Notes: generated by a model from the letters alone, not told the origin. A stretch of DNA of 64,000 nucleotides from Pseudomonas sp. BCA17 (GCF_004519405.1 NZ_SGWI01000004.1:248001-312000), one strand, 5' to 3'. Shown: positions 18,440-32,013, numbered from the stretch's first letter. A program made the numbers and translations.

Positions 18440-20682
18440 AATTGAGCCTCTTGGGCAACACGAATGCCGACTTGGGCACACAATGTAAGAAAATTCGGAA
18501 AAGATGTCGCAACGTTGGCGCAATCACGGATACGAATCGGCGCCGCCGCCCTCAGGGAAGCCACGCTGAACGCCATGGCAACCCGGTGATCGCCATGCGC
18601 ATGCACGTCACCACCGCCCATCGGACCACCGTCAATGATAATCCCATCGGGGGTCGGTTCACACTTCACCCCAAGTGCAAGCAGACCATCGGCCATGACC
18701 TGGATACGGTCAGACTCCTTCACACGCAACTCTGCAGCCCCACGCAACACGGTTCGCCCTTCGGCACAGGCCGCCGCGACAAACAGCACCGGAAACTCGT
18801 CGATTGCCAACGGCACCAGCGCTTCGGGAATCTCGATGCCCTTCAACGCAGCCGCGCGCACACGCAGGTCCGCTACCGGCTCACCGCCGACTTCACGCTG
18901 GTTTTCCAGAGTGATATCCGCCCCCATCAGCCGCAGGATATCGATGACCCCGGTGCGCGTCGGATTGATGCCGACATGCTCCAGCAACAGCTCGGAGCCT
19001 TCGGCAATCGAAGCAGCCACCAGGAAGAACGCCGAAGAGGAAATATCCCCTGGCACTTCTATATGAGTAGCGGTCAATGCATGGCCCGACTCCAGCGAAG
19101 CAGTCGCCCCTTCCACCGCCACCGGGTAACCGAAGCCGCGCAACATCCGCTCGGTATGGTCACGGGTTGGTGCAGGCTCCACCACCGCGGTTGTACCCTC
19201 GGCGTACAACCCTGCCAGCAACAAACAGGATTTGACCTGGGCACTGGCCATCGGCATGGCGTAACTCAGGCCTTTCAGCGACTGGCCACCCCGAATGGTC
19301 AGCGGCGAGCGCCCTTCCGGTCCGGTTTCGATCACCGCCCCCATTTCCCTCAGCGGCTTGACCACGCGATTCATCGGTCGCTTGGACAGGGATACGTCGC
19401 CAGTCAGTACGCTGTCAAAACGTTGCGCAGCGAGTAAACCGGCGAGCAGGCGCATGGAGGTGCCAGAGTTACCGAGATAAATCGGCCCGGGCGCCGGCTT
19501 CAAGCCATGCAACCCCACGCCATGGATGGTCACGCGCCCATGGTGCGGGCCTTCGATCACTACTCCCATGTCGCGAAACGCCTGCAAGGTAGCCAGGGCA
19601 TCTTCACCTTCAAGGAAACCTTCGACCTCAGTCACGCCCTCGGCCAATGAACCGAGCATGATCGAGCGATGAGAGATCGACTTGTCACCCGGCACCCGGA
19701 TGCTTCCGCTCAAGCGGCCACCTGGGTTGGCGAGGAAGGTCAGGTCATCGGCGTTCACAGCGGTTTCCATGTAGGCCCGGCGCGCCAGGATCTTGCTGAA
19801 ATGCTCACGTGCTACCCGCGCACGGGTGAACACGCCCAATAATTGATGACCATCCCCGGCATCAACCGCGTCGCGCAAGGCATCGAGGTCACTGCGAAAG
19901 GTGTCCAGGGTGCGCAACACCGCTTCGCGATTGGCGAGGAAGATGTCGTGCCACATCACCGGGTCACTGCCGGCAATCCGCGTGAAGTCGCGGAAACCAC
20001 CCGCGGCGTAGCGAAAAATATCCAGGTTTTCGTTGCGCTTGGCCAAGGAATCCACCAGGCCAAATGCCAGCAAATGCGGCAGATGACTGGTCGCGGCCAG
20101 CACTTCATCGTGGCGCTCGACCTGCATATGCTCGACATCCGCGCCCAACTCACGCCACAAACGATCCACCACCGCCAACGCAGCCGGGTCGGTTTGCTCC
20201 AGCGGCGTCAAGATGACCTTATGGCGGCGAAACAGCTGCGCATTGGATGCCTCTACCCCACTCTGCTCGGAACCGGCAATCGGATGGCCCGGCACGAAGC
20301 GCGCCGGCATACCACCAAACGCCTGTTGCGCCGCACGCACCACATTCCCCTTGGCACTGCCGACGTCCGTCAGGATCGCCTGGTCAAGGTCCATGCCGGC
20401 CAATACAGCCAGCAATTTCTCCATGGCCAGGATCGGCACGGCGAGCTGAATCACGTCAGCGCCGCGGCACGCGAGCGCCAGGTCCGCCTCACAACGATCC
20501 ACCACCCCCAGCTCAACCGCCAGCTTGCGCGATTGCGGGTCCAGGTCCACACCGACCACTTCGCCGCACAGCCCGCTTTCACGCAGGCCCTTGGCAAAGG
20601 AGCCACCGATCAATCCCAGGCCGACCACCACCAGGCGGCCGATCATAGGCACAGCAGGTTGCAATGCGGTGACATCAACCAC
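18436..20682 (-). CDS. tyrA-aroA: Prephenate dehydrogenase / EPSP synthase fusion
   Basis: 748 aa fusion. Residues 1 to about 300 are TyrA ([21 protein letters not shown] site, [11 protein letters not shown]). From about 315 comes Aro[38 protein letters not shown], and the C-terminal KESDRI and [10 protein letters not shown] motifs. TyrA makes 4-hydroxyphenylpyruvate from prephenate; AroA joins PEP to shikimate-3-phosphate. The fusion is known in Pseudomonas. The start used is a GTG at 20682, which overlaps hisC by 8 nt; the internal ATG at 20646 (MIGRLVVVG) is a real alternative. Confidence 0.96.
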   Translation of the reverse strand: MVDVTALQPAVPMIGRLVVVGLGLIGGSFAKGLRESGLCGEVVGVDLDPQSRKLAVELGVVDRCEADLALACRGADVIQLAVPILAMEKLLAVLAGMDLDQAILTDVGSAKGNVVRAAQQAFGGMPARFVPGHPIAGSEQSGVEASNAQLFRRHKVILTPLEQTDPAALAVVDRLWRELGADVEHMQVERHDEVLAATSHLPHLLAFGLVDSLAKRNENLDIFRYAAGGFRDFTRIAGSDPVMWHDIFLANREAVLRTLDTFRSDLDALRDAVDAGDGHQLLGVFTRARVAREHFSKILARRAYMETAVNADDLTFLANPGGRLSGSIRVPGDKSISHRSIMLGSLAEGVTEVEGFLEGEDALATLQAFRDMGVVIEGPHHGRVTIHGVGLHGLKPAPGPIYLGNSGTSMRLLAGLLAAQRFDSVLTGDVSLSKRPMNRVVKPLREMGAVIETGPEGRSPLTIRGGQSLKGLSYAMPMASAQVKSCLLLAGLYAEGTTAVVEPAPTRDHTERMLRGFGYPVAVEGATASLESGHALTATHIEVPGDISSSAFFLVAASIAEGSELLLEHVGINPTRTGVIDILRLMGADITLENQREVGGEPVADLRVRAAALKGIEIPEALVPLAIDEFPVLFVAAACAEGRTVLRGAAELRVKESDRIQVMADGLLALGVKCEPTPDGIIIDGGPMGGGDVHAHGDHRVAMAFSVASLRAAAPIRIRDCANVATSFPNFLTLCAQVGIRVAQEAQL

Positions 20683-21787
20683 GGGCCAGAACCTTGGCCA
20701 ACGCCTCCAGGAAGCGGCTGTTTTCCGCCGGCAAACCGATTGTGATACGCAGATGGTTCGGCATGCCGTAGTTGGCCACCGGGCGCACGATCACGCCTTC
20801 GCGCAGCAAGCCCTGGAATACCGGCGCAGCCACCTGAGCGAGATCGACGCAAATGAAATTGCCCTTGGATGGAATCCAGCCCAGGCCCAGCTCACGCAAA
20901 CCGTTCTGCAATTGCAGCATGCCGCTTTCGTTGATACGTCGCCCCTCTTCCAGGTACTCGGCATCCTTCAACGCTGCACAGGCCGCCGACAGGGCGAGAC
21001 TATTGACGTTGAACGGCTGACGCACACGGTTCAGCACATCCGCCACTACGGCCGTCGAGAGCGCATAGCCAACCCGCAGCGATGCCAGGCCATACGCCTT
21101 GGAGAACGTGCGCGAGACCAGCAGGTTCGGATAGGCCGCCAGGAAATCCAGACCGTCCGGCAGGTCGCCGCCCTCGGCGTACTCGATATAGGCCTCGTCC
21201 AGCACCACCAGCACATGCTCAGGCACATCTTGCAGGAAGTCGTCCAACGCCTGAGCATCGAACCAGGTACCGGTCGGGTTGTTCGGGTTGGCGATAAACA
21301 CCACGCGGGTTTGCGCGTCTATTGCCGCCAGCATGGCCGGCAGATCATGCCCCCAGTCTTTGGCCGGAATCACTTTCGCATCAGCGCCCACTGCCTGGGT
21401 CACGATCGGATAGACCGCAAACGCGTGCTCACTGAACACCGCATTCAGGCCCGGCGCCAGGTAAGCACGGCCGACCAGCTCAAGAATATCGTTGGAGCCG
21501 TTGCCCAGGGTCACCTGGTTCAGCTCAACACCGCACTTTTGCGCCAGCAGGGACTTGAGGGCAAAACCGTTGCCGTCGGGATAACGCGTCAGCTCAACCA
21601 GCTCTTCACGAATCGCCGCCAGCACTTTAGGGCTTGGGCCCAGCGGGTTCTCGTTGCTCGCCAGCTTGACGATATTGGCAGGATCCAGATTCAACTCACG
21701 CGCCAGCTCGTCCACAGGCTTGCCCGGAACGTAAGGCGACAGTTGTTGCACGCCCGGCTGTGCCAGGGCGAGAAAGTTGCCACTCAT
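20675..21787 (-). CDS. hisC: Histidinol-phosphate aminotransferase
   Basis: 370 aa class I/II PLP enzyme. It has LASNENPLGPSPKVLAAI near the N-terminus, NPNNPTGTW, VLDEAYIEY, and SRTFSKAYGLASLRVGYA with the PLP lysine in FSKAYG. HisC enzymes convert histidinol phosphate to imidazole acetol phosphate and often also transaminate phenylpyruvate and 4-hydroxyphenylpyruvate. Its place between pheA and tyrA suggests the aromatic role is important here (the hisC2/hisHb copy of pseudomonads). GAGGC lies upstream of the ATG. Confidence 0.95.
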   Translation of the reverse strand: MSGNFLALAQPGVQQLSPYVPGKPVDELARELNLDPANIVKLASNENPLGPSPKVLAAIREELVELTRYPDGNGFALKSLLAQKCGVELNQVTLGNGSNDILELVGRAYLAPGLNAVFSEHAFAVYPIVTQAVGADAKVIPAKDWGHDLPAMLAAIDAQTRVVFIANPNNPTGTWFDAQALDDFLQDVPEHVLVVLDEAYIEYAEGGDLPDGLDFLAAYPNLLVSRTFSKAYGLASLRVGYALSTAVVADVLNRVRQPFNVNSLALSAACAALKDAEYLEEGRRINESGMLQLQNGLRELGLGWIPSKGNFICVDLAQVAAPVFQGLLREGVIVRPVANYGMPNHLRITIGLPAENSRFLEALAKVLARG

Positions 21788-21796
21788 GTTAAAGCC

Positions 21797-22891
21797 TCAC
21801 AAAACCGCTTTCGGGTAAGAGCCCAGCACCTTGAGTGCCACGGCTTCCTGACTGATTTTCTCCAGCACACCTTTGACCAGCGGGTCGCGATGGTGGCCGA
21901 CGAAGTCGATAAAGAACACATAAGTCCATTTACCGCTGCGCGAAGGACGAGTCTCGATGCGCGTCAGGTCAATCCCGTTATCGTGGAACGGCACCAGCAA
22001 CTCATGCAGCGCGCCGGGTTTGTTGCTCATAGAGACGATGATCGAAGTCTTGTCGTCGCCGGTCGGCGGCACTTCCTGGTTACCGATCATGAGGAAGCGC
22101 GTGGCGTTGTCCGGGCGGTCCTCAATCTTCTCGGCCAGACGCGTCAGGCCATACAGGCCAGCCGCCATATCACCGGCGATGGCCGCCGAGTTCCACTCGC
22201 CCTTGACCCGCTTGGCCGCTTCGGCGTTGCTCGATACCGCCACGCGCTCGACATTCGGGTAATGGGCGTCCAGCCACTTGCGGCACTGAGCCAGGGACTG
22301 GGCATGGGAGTAGATACGACTGATGCTGTCAGTCTTGGTATTCTCGCCCACCAGCAGGTGGTGATGGATGCGCAGCTCGACTTCGCCGCAGATCACCATG
22401 TCATGCTCAAGGAAGCTGTCCAGCGTGTGATTGACGGCGCCTTCGGTGGAGTTTTCCACCGGCACCACACCAAAGTTCACCGCACCGGCTGCCACTTCAC
22501 GGAACACTTCATCGATGGCCGCCATTGGCTTGCTGATTACCGCGTGGCCGAAGTGCTTCATGGCCGCGGCCTGGGTAAAGGTGCCTTCAGGGCCGAGGTA
22601 TGCCACCTTCAGCGGCTGCTCCAGGGCCAGGCACGAAGACATGATTTCGCGGAACAACCGCGCCATTTCTTCGTTGCCCAGCGGGCCTTTGTTGCGCTCC
22701 ATCACGCGCTTGAGCACCTGGGCTTCACGCTCGGGACGGTAGAACACCGGCACTTCGCCTTCCGCCAGGGACGCCATCTTCACCCGCGCCACTTCCTGGG
22801 CGCACCGCGCACGCTCACTGATCAGTTCCAGGACTTTCTCGTCCAGGCTATCAATACGTACGCGCAGTGCCTTCAGCTCTTGCTCAGACAT
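21797..22891 (-). CDS. pheA: Chorismate mutase / prephenate dehydratase
   Basis: 364 aa. Residues 1 to about 90 form an AroQ-type chorismate mutase (LRVRIDSLDEKVLELISERARCA). Prephenate dehydratase follows (VAYLGPEGTFTQAAAMKHFG, VPVENSTEGAVNHTLDSF). The C-terminal ACT domain (SNKPGALHELLVPF, and the ESRP-like ETRPSRSGKWTYVFFIDFVGH) binds phenylalanine for feedback control. The ATG shares one base with the serC stop (TAATG), so the two are coupled. Confidence 0.97.
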   Translation of the reverse strand: MSEQELKALRVRIDSLDEKVLELISERARCAQEVARVKMASLAEGEVPVFYRPEREAQVLKRVMERNKGPLGNEEMARLFREIMSSCLALEQPLKVAYLGPEGTFTQAAAMKHFGHAVISKPMAAIDEVFREVAAGAVNFGVVPVENSTEGAVNHTLDSFLEHDMVICGEVELRIHHHLLVGENTKTDSISRIYSHAQSLAQCRKWLDAHYPNVERVAVSSNAEAAKRVKGEWNSAAIAGDMAAGLYGLTRLAEKIEDRPDNATRFLMIGNQEVPPTGDDKTSIIVSMSNKPGALHELLVPFHDNGIDLTRIETRPSRSGKWTYVFFIDFVGHHRDPLVKGVLEKISQEAVALKVLGSYPKAVL

Positions 22892-23976
22892 TAGCCGTGT
22901 TCCTTTTCGAACTCTGCCATGTAGGCAACCAGCGCGTTGATCGCATGGATGTCGACGGCGTTATAGATGGAAGCACGCATGCCACCCACCGAACGGTGCC
23001 CCTTGAGGTTCAACAGGCCGCGTTCGTCGGCACCGGCCAGGAACGGCTTGTCCAGACGGTCGTCAGCCAGGCGGAAGGGCACGTTCATCCAGGAGCGGTC
23101 AGACAGATTGATCGGGTTGCTGTACAGGCCGCTGGCATCGATGAAGTCGTACAGGACGCGCTTCTTCTCTTCGTTCAGCTTGCCCATGGCAGCTACGCCG
23201 CCCTGCTCCTTGAGCCACTCGAATACCAGGCCCGACAAGTACCAGGCAAAGGCCGGCGGGGTGTTGTACATCGAGCCGTTATCCGCTGCGACCTTGTAGT
23301 TGAGCATGGTCGGGCACAGCGAACGGGCGCGACCCAGCAGGTCTTCACGGACGATGTTGACCAGAATGCCGCTCGGGCCAATGTTCTTCTGCGCACCGGC
23401 GTAGATCATGCCGTATCTGGACACATCGATCGGGCGCGAAAGGATGTCCGAGGACATGTCGCACACCAGCGGGACATCGCCCACTTCAGGCACCCAGTCG
23501 AACTCCAGGCCACCAATGGTTTCGTTCGCTACGTAGTGCACGTAGGCGGCGTCCTTCGACAGCTTCCACTCGTTCTGACCCGGAATAGCGAAATAGTCGT
23601 AAGGCTTGGCGGTGCCCGCCACATTGACGTGACCGTAACGGGAGGCCTCTTCAATAGCCTTCTGCCCCCAGATACCGGTGTCGATATAGTCGGCAGTGCC
23701 GCTTTCAGGTAACAGGTTCAGCGGGATCTGAGCGAACTGCTGGCTCGCACCACCCTGCAGGAACAGCACCTTGTAGTTGGATGGGATGTCCAGCAAGTCG
23801 CGCAGATCCTGCTCGGCCTTGGTGGCGATGGACACAAACTCATCGCTGCGATGGCTCATTTCCATCACGGAGAGGCCTTTTCCATGCCAGTCGAGGAGTT
23901 CACCCTGCGCGCGCTGCAGGACTGCTTCAGGAAGCGCCGCGGGACCGGCACAGAAGTTATAGGCTCTCTTGCTCAC
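22891..23976 (-). CDS. serC: Phosphoserine aminotransferase
   Basis: 361 aa from a GTG at 23976 (SKRAYNFCAGPAALPEAVL follows). A longer frame adds 12 codons without family similarity. PLP-binding features include FLQGGASQQFAQIP and the lysine in YAGAQKNIGPSG. It makes phosphoserine from 3-phosphohydroxypyruvate and also serves pyridoxine synthesis. It is the first gene of the serC-pheA-hisC-tyrA/aroA-cmk-rpsA run, whose close spacing indicates a supra-operon. Confidence 0.96.
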   Translation of the reverse strand: MSKRAYNFCAGPAALPEAVLQRAQGELLDWHGKGLSVMEMSHRSDEFVSIATKAEQDLRDLLDIPSNYKVLFLQGGASQQFAQIPLNLLPESGTADYIDTGIWGQKAIEEASRYGHVNVAGTAKPYDYFAIPGQNEWKLSKDAAYVHYVANETIGGLEFDWVPEVGDVPLVCDMSSDILSRPIDVSRYGMIYAGAQKNIGPSGILVNIVREDLLGRARSLCPTMLNYKVAADNGSMYNTPPAFAWYLSGLVFEWLKEQGGVAAMGKLNEEKKRVLYDFIDASGLYSNPINLSDRSWMNVPFRLADDRLDKPFLAGADERGLLNLKGHRSVGGMRASIYNAVDIHAINALVAYMAEFEKEHG

Positions 23977-24045
23977 ATCCAATCTCACTCTAGATCTGGT
24001 GGGGTGGTGCAATAAACACGTATTTCAAGACTTTCAGAAGGGACA

Positions 24046-24077
24046 AACAACAAGGGGGCGAATCTTCATCCGCCCCC
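24046..24077 (-). terminator. gyrA terminator
   Basis: Read on the minus strand, a 7-bp GC stem (GGGGGCG/CGCCCCC) with a 10-nt loop begins 12 nt past the gyrA stop, and TTGTTGTTTGT follows. Confidence 0.85.
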
Positions 24078-24088
24078 TGTGTGTCCGC

Positions 24089-26743
<2,655 letters not shown>

Positions 26744-27165
26744 GAGAAGCCTGATTCCTTTTTCGGGTGAAACCTCGTCACATCCATATGGGACGAACGA
26801 AGCTCGCCGCTGCCGGCAGGTGCCTGGCAACGACTTACGACAAATCAACGAGTTATGACACGGATCTGCGCGTTATAGGCAACCCCTCGGGGCGGCCCTG
26901 GAAACCGCCGGATGTTATCACAATCGCCGCCACGCACCTATCCCCCTGATGCGCATGGAGCATAGTAAGTTGACGGATGACAGGCTTGAGGGCGACGAGA
27001 GGGGCTCAGAGAAGCGTCGGCACTGTTTTTTGAGGGCAGATCCCAGTGTTTTATTGACATCGAGGGCCAATCGGGGGCAAGCGCCCCTCCCAGATTTGAA
27101 TGTGCGCACAGTTCAACAATGAAAGGGCGTTTGCCCCGAGCGCTAGCTGACAGCCGACAACGCTG
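26744..27165. other. 422-bp gap between gyrA and mtnA
   Basis: No gene supported. It should carry the gyrA promoter. Toward mtnA there is a REP-like hairpin (27071-27092, TCGGGGGCAAGCGCCCCTCC) and, closer to the mtnA stop, a short GGGC/GCCC hairpin followed on the minus strand by TTTC (27123-27138), a weak terminator candidate. Confidence 0.5.
27071..27092. repeat. REP-like hairpin
   Basis: TCGGGGGCAAGCGCCCCTCC followed by CA resembles the common fluorescens-group REP core with GGGGGCAAG and a CCCCTCCC arm. It is a single degenerate copy in an intergenic region. Confidence 0.5.
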
Positions 27166-28236
27166 TTAATGCAGCCGCTTACGGCACATCAACTTGGCCA
27201 GCTTGGCCGTGTCGGGCCGCTCGACGATACCTTTTTCAGTCACGATCACATCAATCAGATCTGCCGGGGTCACATCAAACACCGGATTAACAGCACTCAT
27301 GTCCAACCGTTGGCCGTCAACGTCCAACAGCTCGCGCGTGTCACGCTCTTCGAGGGTGACATCATCCCCCGTGGCCATCATCAGATCGAGCGTGGAACTC
27401 GGCGCCACTACCATAAAGCGCACACCGTGGTGCATGGCGCACACCGCCAACTGGTACGTGCCGATCTTGCCGACAACATCGCCATTGGCGGCAATGCAGT
27501 CGGCACCGACGATCACCCAGGTCACGCCCTTGGTCTTGAGAATATGGGCGCCGGCAGAGTCGGCGTTTACCGTGACCGGAACGCCCTCGCCCGCCAGTTC
27601 CCAGGCAGTCAGCCGCGACCCTTGCAGCCAGGGGCGGGTTTCGTTAGCGTAGACCTGTTCGACCAGACCCTCGAGGAAAGCCGCGCGAATAACCCCCAGC
27701 GCCGTGCCGACACCGCCTGTCGCCAAAGCGCCTGCATTGCCATGAGTGAGGATTGCCTGGGCGTTGCCTTGATGCCTGCGAATCCGTTCAACCCCCAACT
27801 GGGCCATGACAAGGTTGGCTTCCCGGTCGCTTTCATGGATCGCAATGGCTTCGGCCTCCAGCACCGCCAAAGGATCGGCATGCTTCTTGACGCGATCCAG
27901 ACGGTCACGCATACGCTGCAAGGCCCAGAACAAATTCGCCGCGGTTGGGCGCGAATCGGCTAAAAGTGCGTAGTCCTCTTCCCATGCAGCCTGCCAGTCC
28001 CCGCCTTCTGCGAGCCGAGAGCGGGCTGCCAGTACCAGCCCGTAGGCTGCGCTGATGCCGATGGCTGACGCGCCACGTACCACCATCGAGCGAATGGCCT
28101 GGGCCACCTCATCCACCGTGGTACAGGCTACCCAGCTTTCCCGGGACGGCAGCGCACGCTGATCGAGCAGGTGCAGCGCGCCATCACGCCAATCGATGGC
28201 CTTTACTTTCTCGGCAGCCAACAGTCGGTCGCGCAT
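27166..28236 (-). CDS. mtnA: Methylthioribose-1-phosphate isomerase
   Basis: 356 aa of the eIF2B-like isomerase family. [80 protein letters not shown] and [18 protein letters not shown] are diagnostic; the GNAG and [10 protein letters not shown] segments carry the Cys/Asp active-site region. It isomerises 5-methylthioribose-1-phosphate to the ribulose form in methionine salvage. It is divergent from the MTA deaminase gene, which feeds the same pathway. Confidence 0.96.
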   Translation of the reverse strand: MRDRLLAAEKVKAIDWRDGALHLLDQRALPSRESWVACTTVDEVAQAIRSMVVRGASAIGISAAYGLVLAARSRLAEGGDWQAAWEEDYALLADSRPTAANLFWALQRMRDRLDRVKKHADPLAVLEAEAIAIHESDREANLVMAQLGVERIRRHQGNAQAILTHGNAGALATGGVGTALGVIRAAFLEGLVEQVYANETRPWLQGSRLTAWELAGEGVPVTVNADSAGAHILKTKGVTWVIVGADCIAANGDVVGKIGTYQLAVCAMHHGVRFMVVAPSSTLDLMMATGDDVTLEERDTRELLDVDGQRLDMSAVNPVFDVTPADLIDVIVTEKGIVERPDTAKLAKLMCRKRLH

Positions 28237-28345
28237 CCCTTACCCCGCACTCATGAACAAAAGCCGCCGATTATAGCGATCCGCCAGCCAGGACGCTCGG
28301 GTATACTTCGCCCTTCTTTTATAGCTGCCTGGGAAGACGCCTGCG

Positions 28346-29677
28346 ATGACCGCCACTGCCGCCCCCCTCGACTTATTGTTACTGCCAACCTGGCTGGTAC
28401 CCGTCGAACCCGCGGGCGTAGTGCTCAAAGCGCATGGCCTGGGCATTCGCGACGGGCGAATCGCATTTATCGGGCCTCGCGAAACCGCCTTGAAGCTCGC
28501 CACCAAAGAGGCGCGTGAACTGCCGGGCATGTTGCTCAGCCCCGGCCTGGTCAACGCCCACGGCCATGCGGCAATGAGCCTGTTTCGCGGCCTGGCCGAC
28601 GATCTGCCGTTGATGACGTGGCTGGAAAAGCACATCTGGCCCGCCGAGGCCAAATGGGTCGATGAAGCCTTTGTCCGCGACGGCACCGACCTGGCCATTG
28701 CCGAGCAGCTCAAGGGTGGCATCACGTGTTTCTCCGACATGTACTTCTTCCCCAAAGTCGCCAGCGACTGCGTACACAACAGCGGCATGCGCGCGCAGAT
28801 CGCCATTCCGACCCTCGACTTCCCGATTCCCGGCGCCGCCAGCGCCGATGAGGCGATTCGCCAGGGCATCGAGCTGTTCGGCGACCTCAAGCATCATCCG
28901 CGCATCAGGATCACCTTCGGCCCCCACGCGCCCTACACCGTGTGCGATGAAAACCTGGAAAAAATCCGGATGATCGCTGAAGAACTGGACGCTTCGATCC
29001 ATATGCACGTGCACGAAACCGCCTTCGAAGTGCAACAGGCCGTGGAACAAACCGGTGAGCGCCCATTGGCGCGCCTGGGTCGCCTCGGTTTGCTGGGCCC
29101 GCGCTTCCAGGCCGTTCATATGACCCAAGTCAGCGAGGATGACCTGGCTTTGCTGGTAGAAAGCAACACCAGCGTCATCCACTGCCCGGAATCGAACCTG
29201 AAACTGGCCAGCGGCTTCTGCCCGGTGGAACGCCTGTGGCAAGCGGGTATCAATGTTGCGATCGGCACCGACGGCGCCGCCAGCAATAATGACCTGGACC
29301 TGCTGGGTGAAACCCGCACCGCCGCGATGCTGGCCAAGGCGGTAGCCGGATCGGCCACCGCGCTGGATGCCCATCGTGCGCTGCGCATGGCCACCCTGAA
29401 CGGCGCCCGGGCCATGGGCCTGGAGAGCGAGATTGGTTCGCTGGAGGTCGGCAAGGCCGCCGACATCGTGGCCTTCGATCTGTCCGGCCTGGCGCAACAA
29501 CCGATCTACGATCCGGTCTCACAACTTATATACGCCACCGGACGCGATTGTGTGAAACACCTTTGGGTCGCCGGCAAGCAGTTGCTCGACGACCGGCGAT
29601 TGACCCGCATGAACGAGCAGGAACTGGTCGCCTCGGCGATTGAGTGGGGCCGGCGCATCAGCGGGCGAAACGAATAA
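28346..29677 (+). CDS. mtaD: 5-Methylthioadenosine / S-adenosylhomocysteine deaminase
   Basis: 443 aa amidohydrolase of the TRZ/ATZ group. Metal and substrate motifs are [15 protein letters not shown] (HxH), [16 protein letters not shown], and [17 protein letters not shown] with the catalytic Asp. In P. aeruginosa the syntenic enzyme deaminates 5'-methylthioadenosine to methylthioinosine. It is divergent from mtnA and followed by ubiG and mupP on the same strand. The ATG follows the 109-bp divergent promoter region. Confidence 0.92.
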   Translation: MTATAAPLDLLLLPTWLVPVEPAGVVLKAHGLGIRDGRIAFIGPRETALKLATKEARELPGMLLSPGLVNAHGHAAMSLFRGLADDLPLMTWLEKHIWPAEAKWVDEAFVRDGTDLAIAEQLKGGITCFSDMYFFPKVASDCVHNSGMRAQIAIPTLDFPIPGAASADEAIRQGIELFGDLKHHPRIRITFGPHAPYTVCDENLEKIRMIAEELDASIHMHVHETAFEVQQAVEQTGERPLARLGRLGLLGPRFQAVHMTQVSEDDLALLVESNTSVIHCPESNLKLASGFCPVERLWQAGINVAIGTDGAASNNDLDLLGETRTAAMLAKAVAGSATALDAHRALRMATLNGARAMGLESEIGSLEVGKAADIVAFDLSGLAQQPIYDPVSQLIYATGRDCVKHLWVAGKQLLDDRRLTRMNEQELVASAIEWGRRISGRNE

Positions 29678-29740
29678 TGTCGGTTTTGGACCAGCGCGTT
29701 CAAAGCCTGTAAACCGATTATCAGCTTTAGAGGATTCACC

Positions 29741-30439
29741 ATGAGCAACGTCGACCACGCCGAAATCGCCAAATTCGAAGCCCTGGCTCACCGCTGGTGG
29801 GACCGCGAAAGCGAGTTCAAGCCGCTGCACGACATCAACCCGCTGCGGGTCAACTGGATTGACGAACGCGTCAACCTGGCCGGCAAGAAGGTATTGGACG
29901 TCGGTTGCGGCGGCGGCATCCTCAGTGAAGCGATGGCCCAGCGCGGTGCCACCGTGATGGGCATCGACATGGGCGAGGCGCCGCTGGCCGTCGCCCAACT
30001 GCACCAACTGGAATCCGGCGTAAGCGTGGAATACCGCCAGATCACCGCCGAAGCCCTGGCCGAAGAGATGCCGGAGCAGTTCGACGTGGTGACCTGCCTG
30101 GAAATGCTGGAACACGTACCCGACCCCTCTTCAGTAATCCGCGCCTGCTTTCGCATGGTCAAGCCGGGCGGCCAGGTGTTCTTCTCCACCATCAACCGCA
30201 ACCCCAAGGCTTACCTGTTCGCCATCATCGGCGCCGAATACATCATGAAGCTGCTGCCGCGCGGCACCCATGACTTCAAGAAATTCATCCGCCCGTCCGA
30301 ACTGGGCGCGTGGAGCCGCCAGGCAGGACTGACCGTCAAGGACATCATCGGCCTGACCTACAACCCGCTGACCAAGCACTACAAGCTGGCCAACGACGTT
30401 GACGTCAACTACATGATCCAGACCCTGCGCGAGGAGTAA
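29741..30439 (+). CDS. ubiG: Ubiquinone biosynthesis O-methyltransferase
   Basis: 232 aa class I SAM methyltransferase: [25 protein letters not shown], then motif [17 protein letters not shown], and [11 protein letters not shown]. UbiG methylates the two catechol hydroxyls in ubiquinone synthesis. AGAGGATTCACC precedes the ATG. The mupP gene starts 4 nt after the stop. Confidence 0.97.
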   Translation: MSNVDHAEIAKFEALAHRWWDRESEFKPLHDINPLRVNWIDERVNLAGKKVLDVGCGGGILSEAMAQRGATVMGIDMGEAPLAVAQLHQLESGVSVEYRQITAEALAEEMPEQFDVVTCLEMLEHVPDPSSVIRACFRMVKPGGQVFFSTINRNPKAYLFAIIGAEYIMKLLPRGTHDFKKFIRPSELGAWSRQAGLTVKDIIGLTYNPLTKHYKLANDVDVNYMIQTLREE

Positions 30440-30443
30440 GCCG

Positions 30444-31115
30444 GTGAAGTTGCGAGCAGTTCTCTTCGATATGGACGGTACCCTGCTGGACACCGCGCCG
30501 GACTTTATCGCCATCTGCCAGGCCATGCGCGCCGACCGTGGCCTGGCGCCGATCAACGATCAGCACATTCGCGATGAAATCTCCGGCGGTGCACGGGCGA
30601 TGGTCGCAGTGACGTTCTCGATGGACCCCGAATCCCCTGGTTTCGAGGCACTGCGCCTGGAGTTCCTGGAACGCTACCTCAAGGGCTGCGCGATCCACAG
30701 CAAGCTTTTCGAGGGCATGGGCGAGCTGCTGGACGACATTGAAAAGTCCAAGCTGATATGGGGCGTGGTGACCAACAAGCCGCTGCGCTTCGCCGAGCCG
30801 ATCATGCAGCAGTTGGGCCTGGCCGAACGTTCGGCACTGCTGATCTGCCCGGATCACGTGAAGAACAGCAAGCCGGACCCTGAACCACTGATCCTGGCGT
30901 GCAAGATGCTCGACCTGGACCCGGCGAGCGTGCTGTTCGTGGGCGATGACCTGCGCGATATCGAGTCCGGCCGCGACGCCGGCACCCGCACCGCAGCGGT
31001 CACCTACGGCTATATCCACCCGGACGACAACCCGCGCCATTGGGGCGCGGATGTGGTAGTGGATCACCCGCTGGAACTGCGCAAGGTACTGGATAGCGCT
31101 CTCTGCAGTTGCTGA
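30444..31115 (+). CDS. mupP: N-acetylmuramic acid 6-phosphate phosphatase (MupP)
   Basis: 223 aa HAD hydrolase with [13 protein letters not shown] (motif I), [14 protein letters not shown] (II), [13 protein letters not shown] (III) and [15 protein letters not shown] (IV). It is often annotated as phosphoglycolate phosphatase. The gene between ubiG and yciK in Pseudomonas is MupP, which dephosphorylates MurNAc-6-P in the AmgK/MurU peptidoglycan recycling route. The assignment rests on synteny and overall match. It is tightly linked to ubiG. Confidence 0.9.
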   Translation: MKLRAVLFDMDGTLLDTAPDFIAICQAMRADRGLAPINDQHIRDEISGGARAMVAVTFSMDPESPGFEALRLEFLERYLKGCAIHSKLFEGMGELLDDIEKSKLIWGVVTNKPLRFAEPIMQQLGLAERSALLICPDHVKNSKPDPEPLILACKMLDLDPASVLFVGDDLRDIESGRDAGTRTAAVTYGYIHPDDNPRHWGADVVVDHPLELRKVLDSALCSC

Positions 31116-31130
31116 AGCATGGCTGCCCCC

Positions 31131-31231
31131 TGTAGGAGCGAAGCTTGCTCGCGAAAAACCTGAGAGCATTGCGTTTATCCAGATGCCCCGCGCTATCGTT
31201 GACGCTTTTCGCGAGTAAGCTCGCTCCTACA
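31131..31231. repeat. REPIN (two inverted REP sequences)
   Basis: TGTAGGAGCGAAGCTTGCTC followed by GCGAAAA on the left faces TTTTCGCGAGTAAGCTCGCT ending CCTACA on the right, about 47 bp apart. The arms are near-perfect inverted copies of a REP sequence typical of the P. fluorescens group. The element lies between mupP and yciK. Confidence 0.9.
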
Positions 31232-31272
31232 GAAAACATGCGGATTTCCTGTGAATTTTGTCGAGGTTGTTT

Positions 31273-32013
31273 ATGTTTGATTACTCCGCACGCCCAGACC
31301 TGCTCAAAGGCCGAATCATCCTGGTGACCGGTGCCGGTCGCGGGATTGGCGCGGCAGCGGCGAAAACCTATGCCGCCCATGGCGCCACGGTGTTGTTGCT
31401 GGGCAAGACCGAAGCCAACCTGGCTCAGGTGTATGACGAGATCGAAGCCGCAGGCCAGCCGCAACCGGTGGTGATCCCGTTCAACCTGGAAACCGCCCTG
31501 CCCCATCAATACGATGAACTGGCAGCCATGATCGAAAAGGAATTCGGCCACCTCGACGGCCTGCTGCATAACGCTTCGATCATCGGCCCACGCACACCGA
31601 TCGAACAGTTGTCCGGTGAGAACTTCATGCGTGTGATGCAGGTGAACGTCAACGCAATGTTCATGCTGACCAGCACCCTGCTGCCGCTGCTCAAGCTGTC
31701 CAAGGACGCATCGGTGGTGTTCACCTCCAGCAGCGTCGGGCGCAAGGGTCGGGCGTATTGGGGCGCTTATGGCGTGTCGAAATTCGCCACCGAAGGTTTG
31801 ATGCAAACCCTGGCCGACGAGCTGGAAGACGTGGCGTCGGTACGGTCCAACAGCATCAACCCGGGCGGTACGCGCACCAGCATGCGGGCCCAGGCATACC
31901 CAGGGGAAAACCCGATGGAAAGGCCGGCGCCGGAGGAAATCATGCCGGTGTACCTGTACCTGATGGGGCCCGACAGCGCCGGCATCAACGGCCAGGCATT
32001 CGACGCGCAATAG
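31273..32013 (+). CDS. yciK: YciK-family SDR oxidoreductase
   Basis: 246 aa. The classical SDR fold starts MFDYSARPDLLKGRIILVTGAGRGIGAAAA (GxxxGxG dinucleotide site). LLHNASIIGPRTPIE (NAG-like), SSSVGRKGRAYWGAYGVSKFA (Ser, then Tyr-x3-Lys) complete the active site. The substrate is unknown even in E. coli. I use the ATG at 31273, preceded by GAGGT. It is syntenic with PA3173. Confidence 0.93.
   Translation: MFDYSARPDLLKGRIILVTGAGRGIGAAAAKTYAAHGATVLLLGKTEANLAQVYDEIEAAGQPQPVVIPFNLETALPHQYDELAAMIEKEFGHLDGLLHNASIIGPRTPIEQLSGENFMRVMQVNVNAMFMLTSTLLPLLKLSKDASVVFTSSSVGRKGRAYWGAYGVSKFATEGLMQTLADELEDVASVRSNSINPGGTRTSMRAQAYPGENPMERPAPEEIMPVYLYLMGPDSAGINGQAFDAQ

Noticed and set aside
31131..31231. Possible CRISPR-like or tRNA structure
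   Set aside because: Only two inverted arms, no spacer array and no cloverleaf; it is a REPIN. I saw no tRNA, rRNA or CRISPR array elsewhere in the window.
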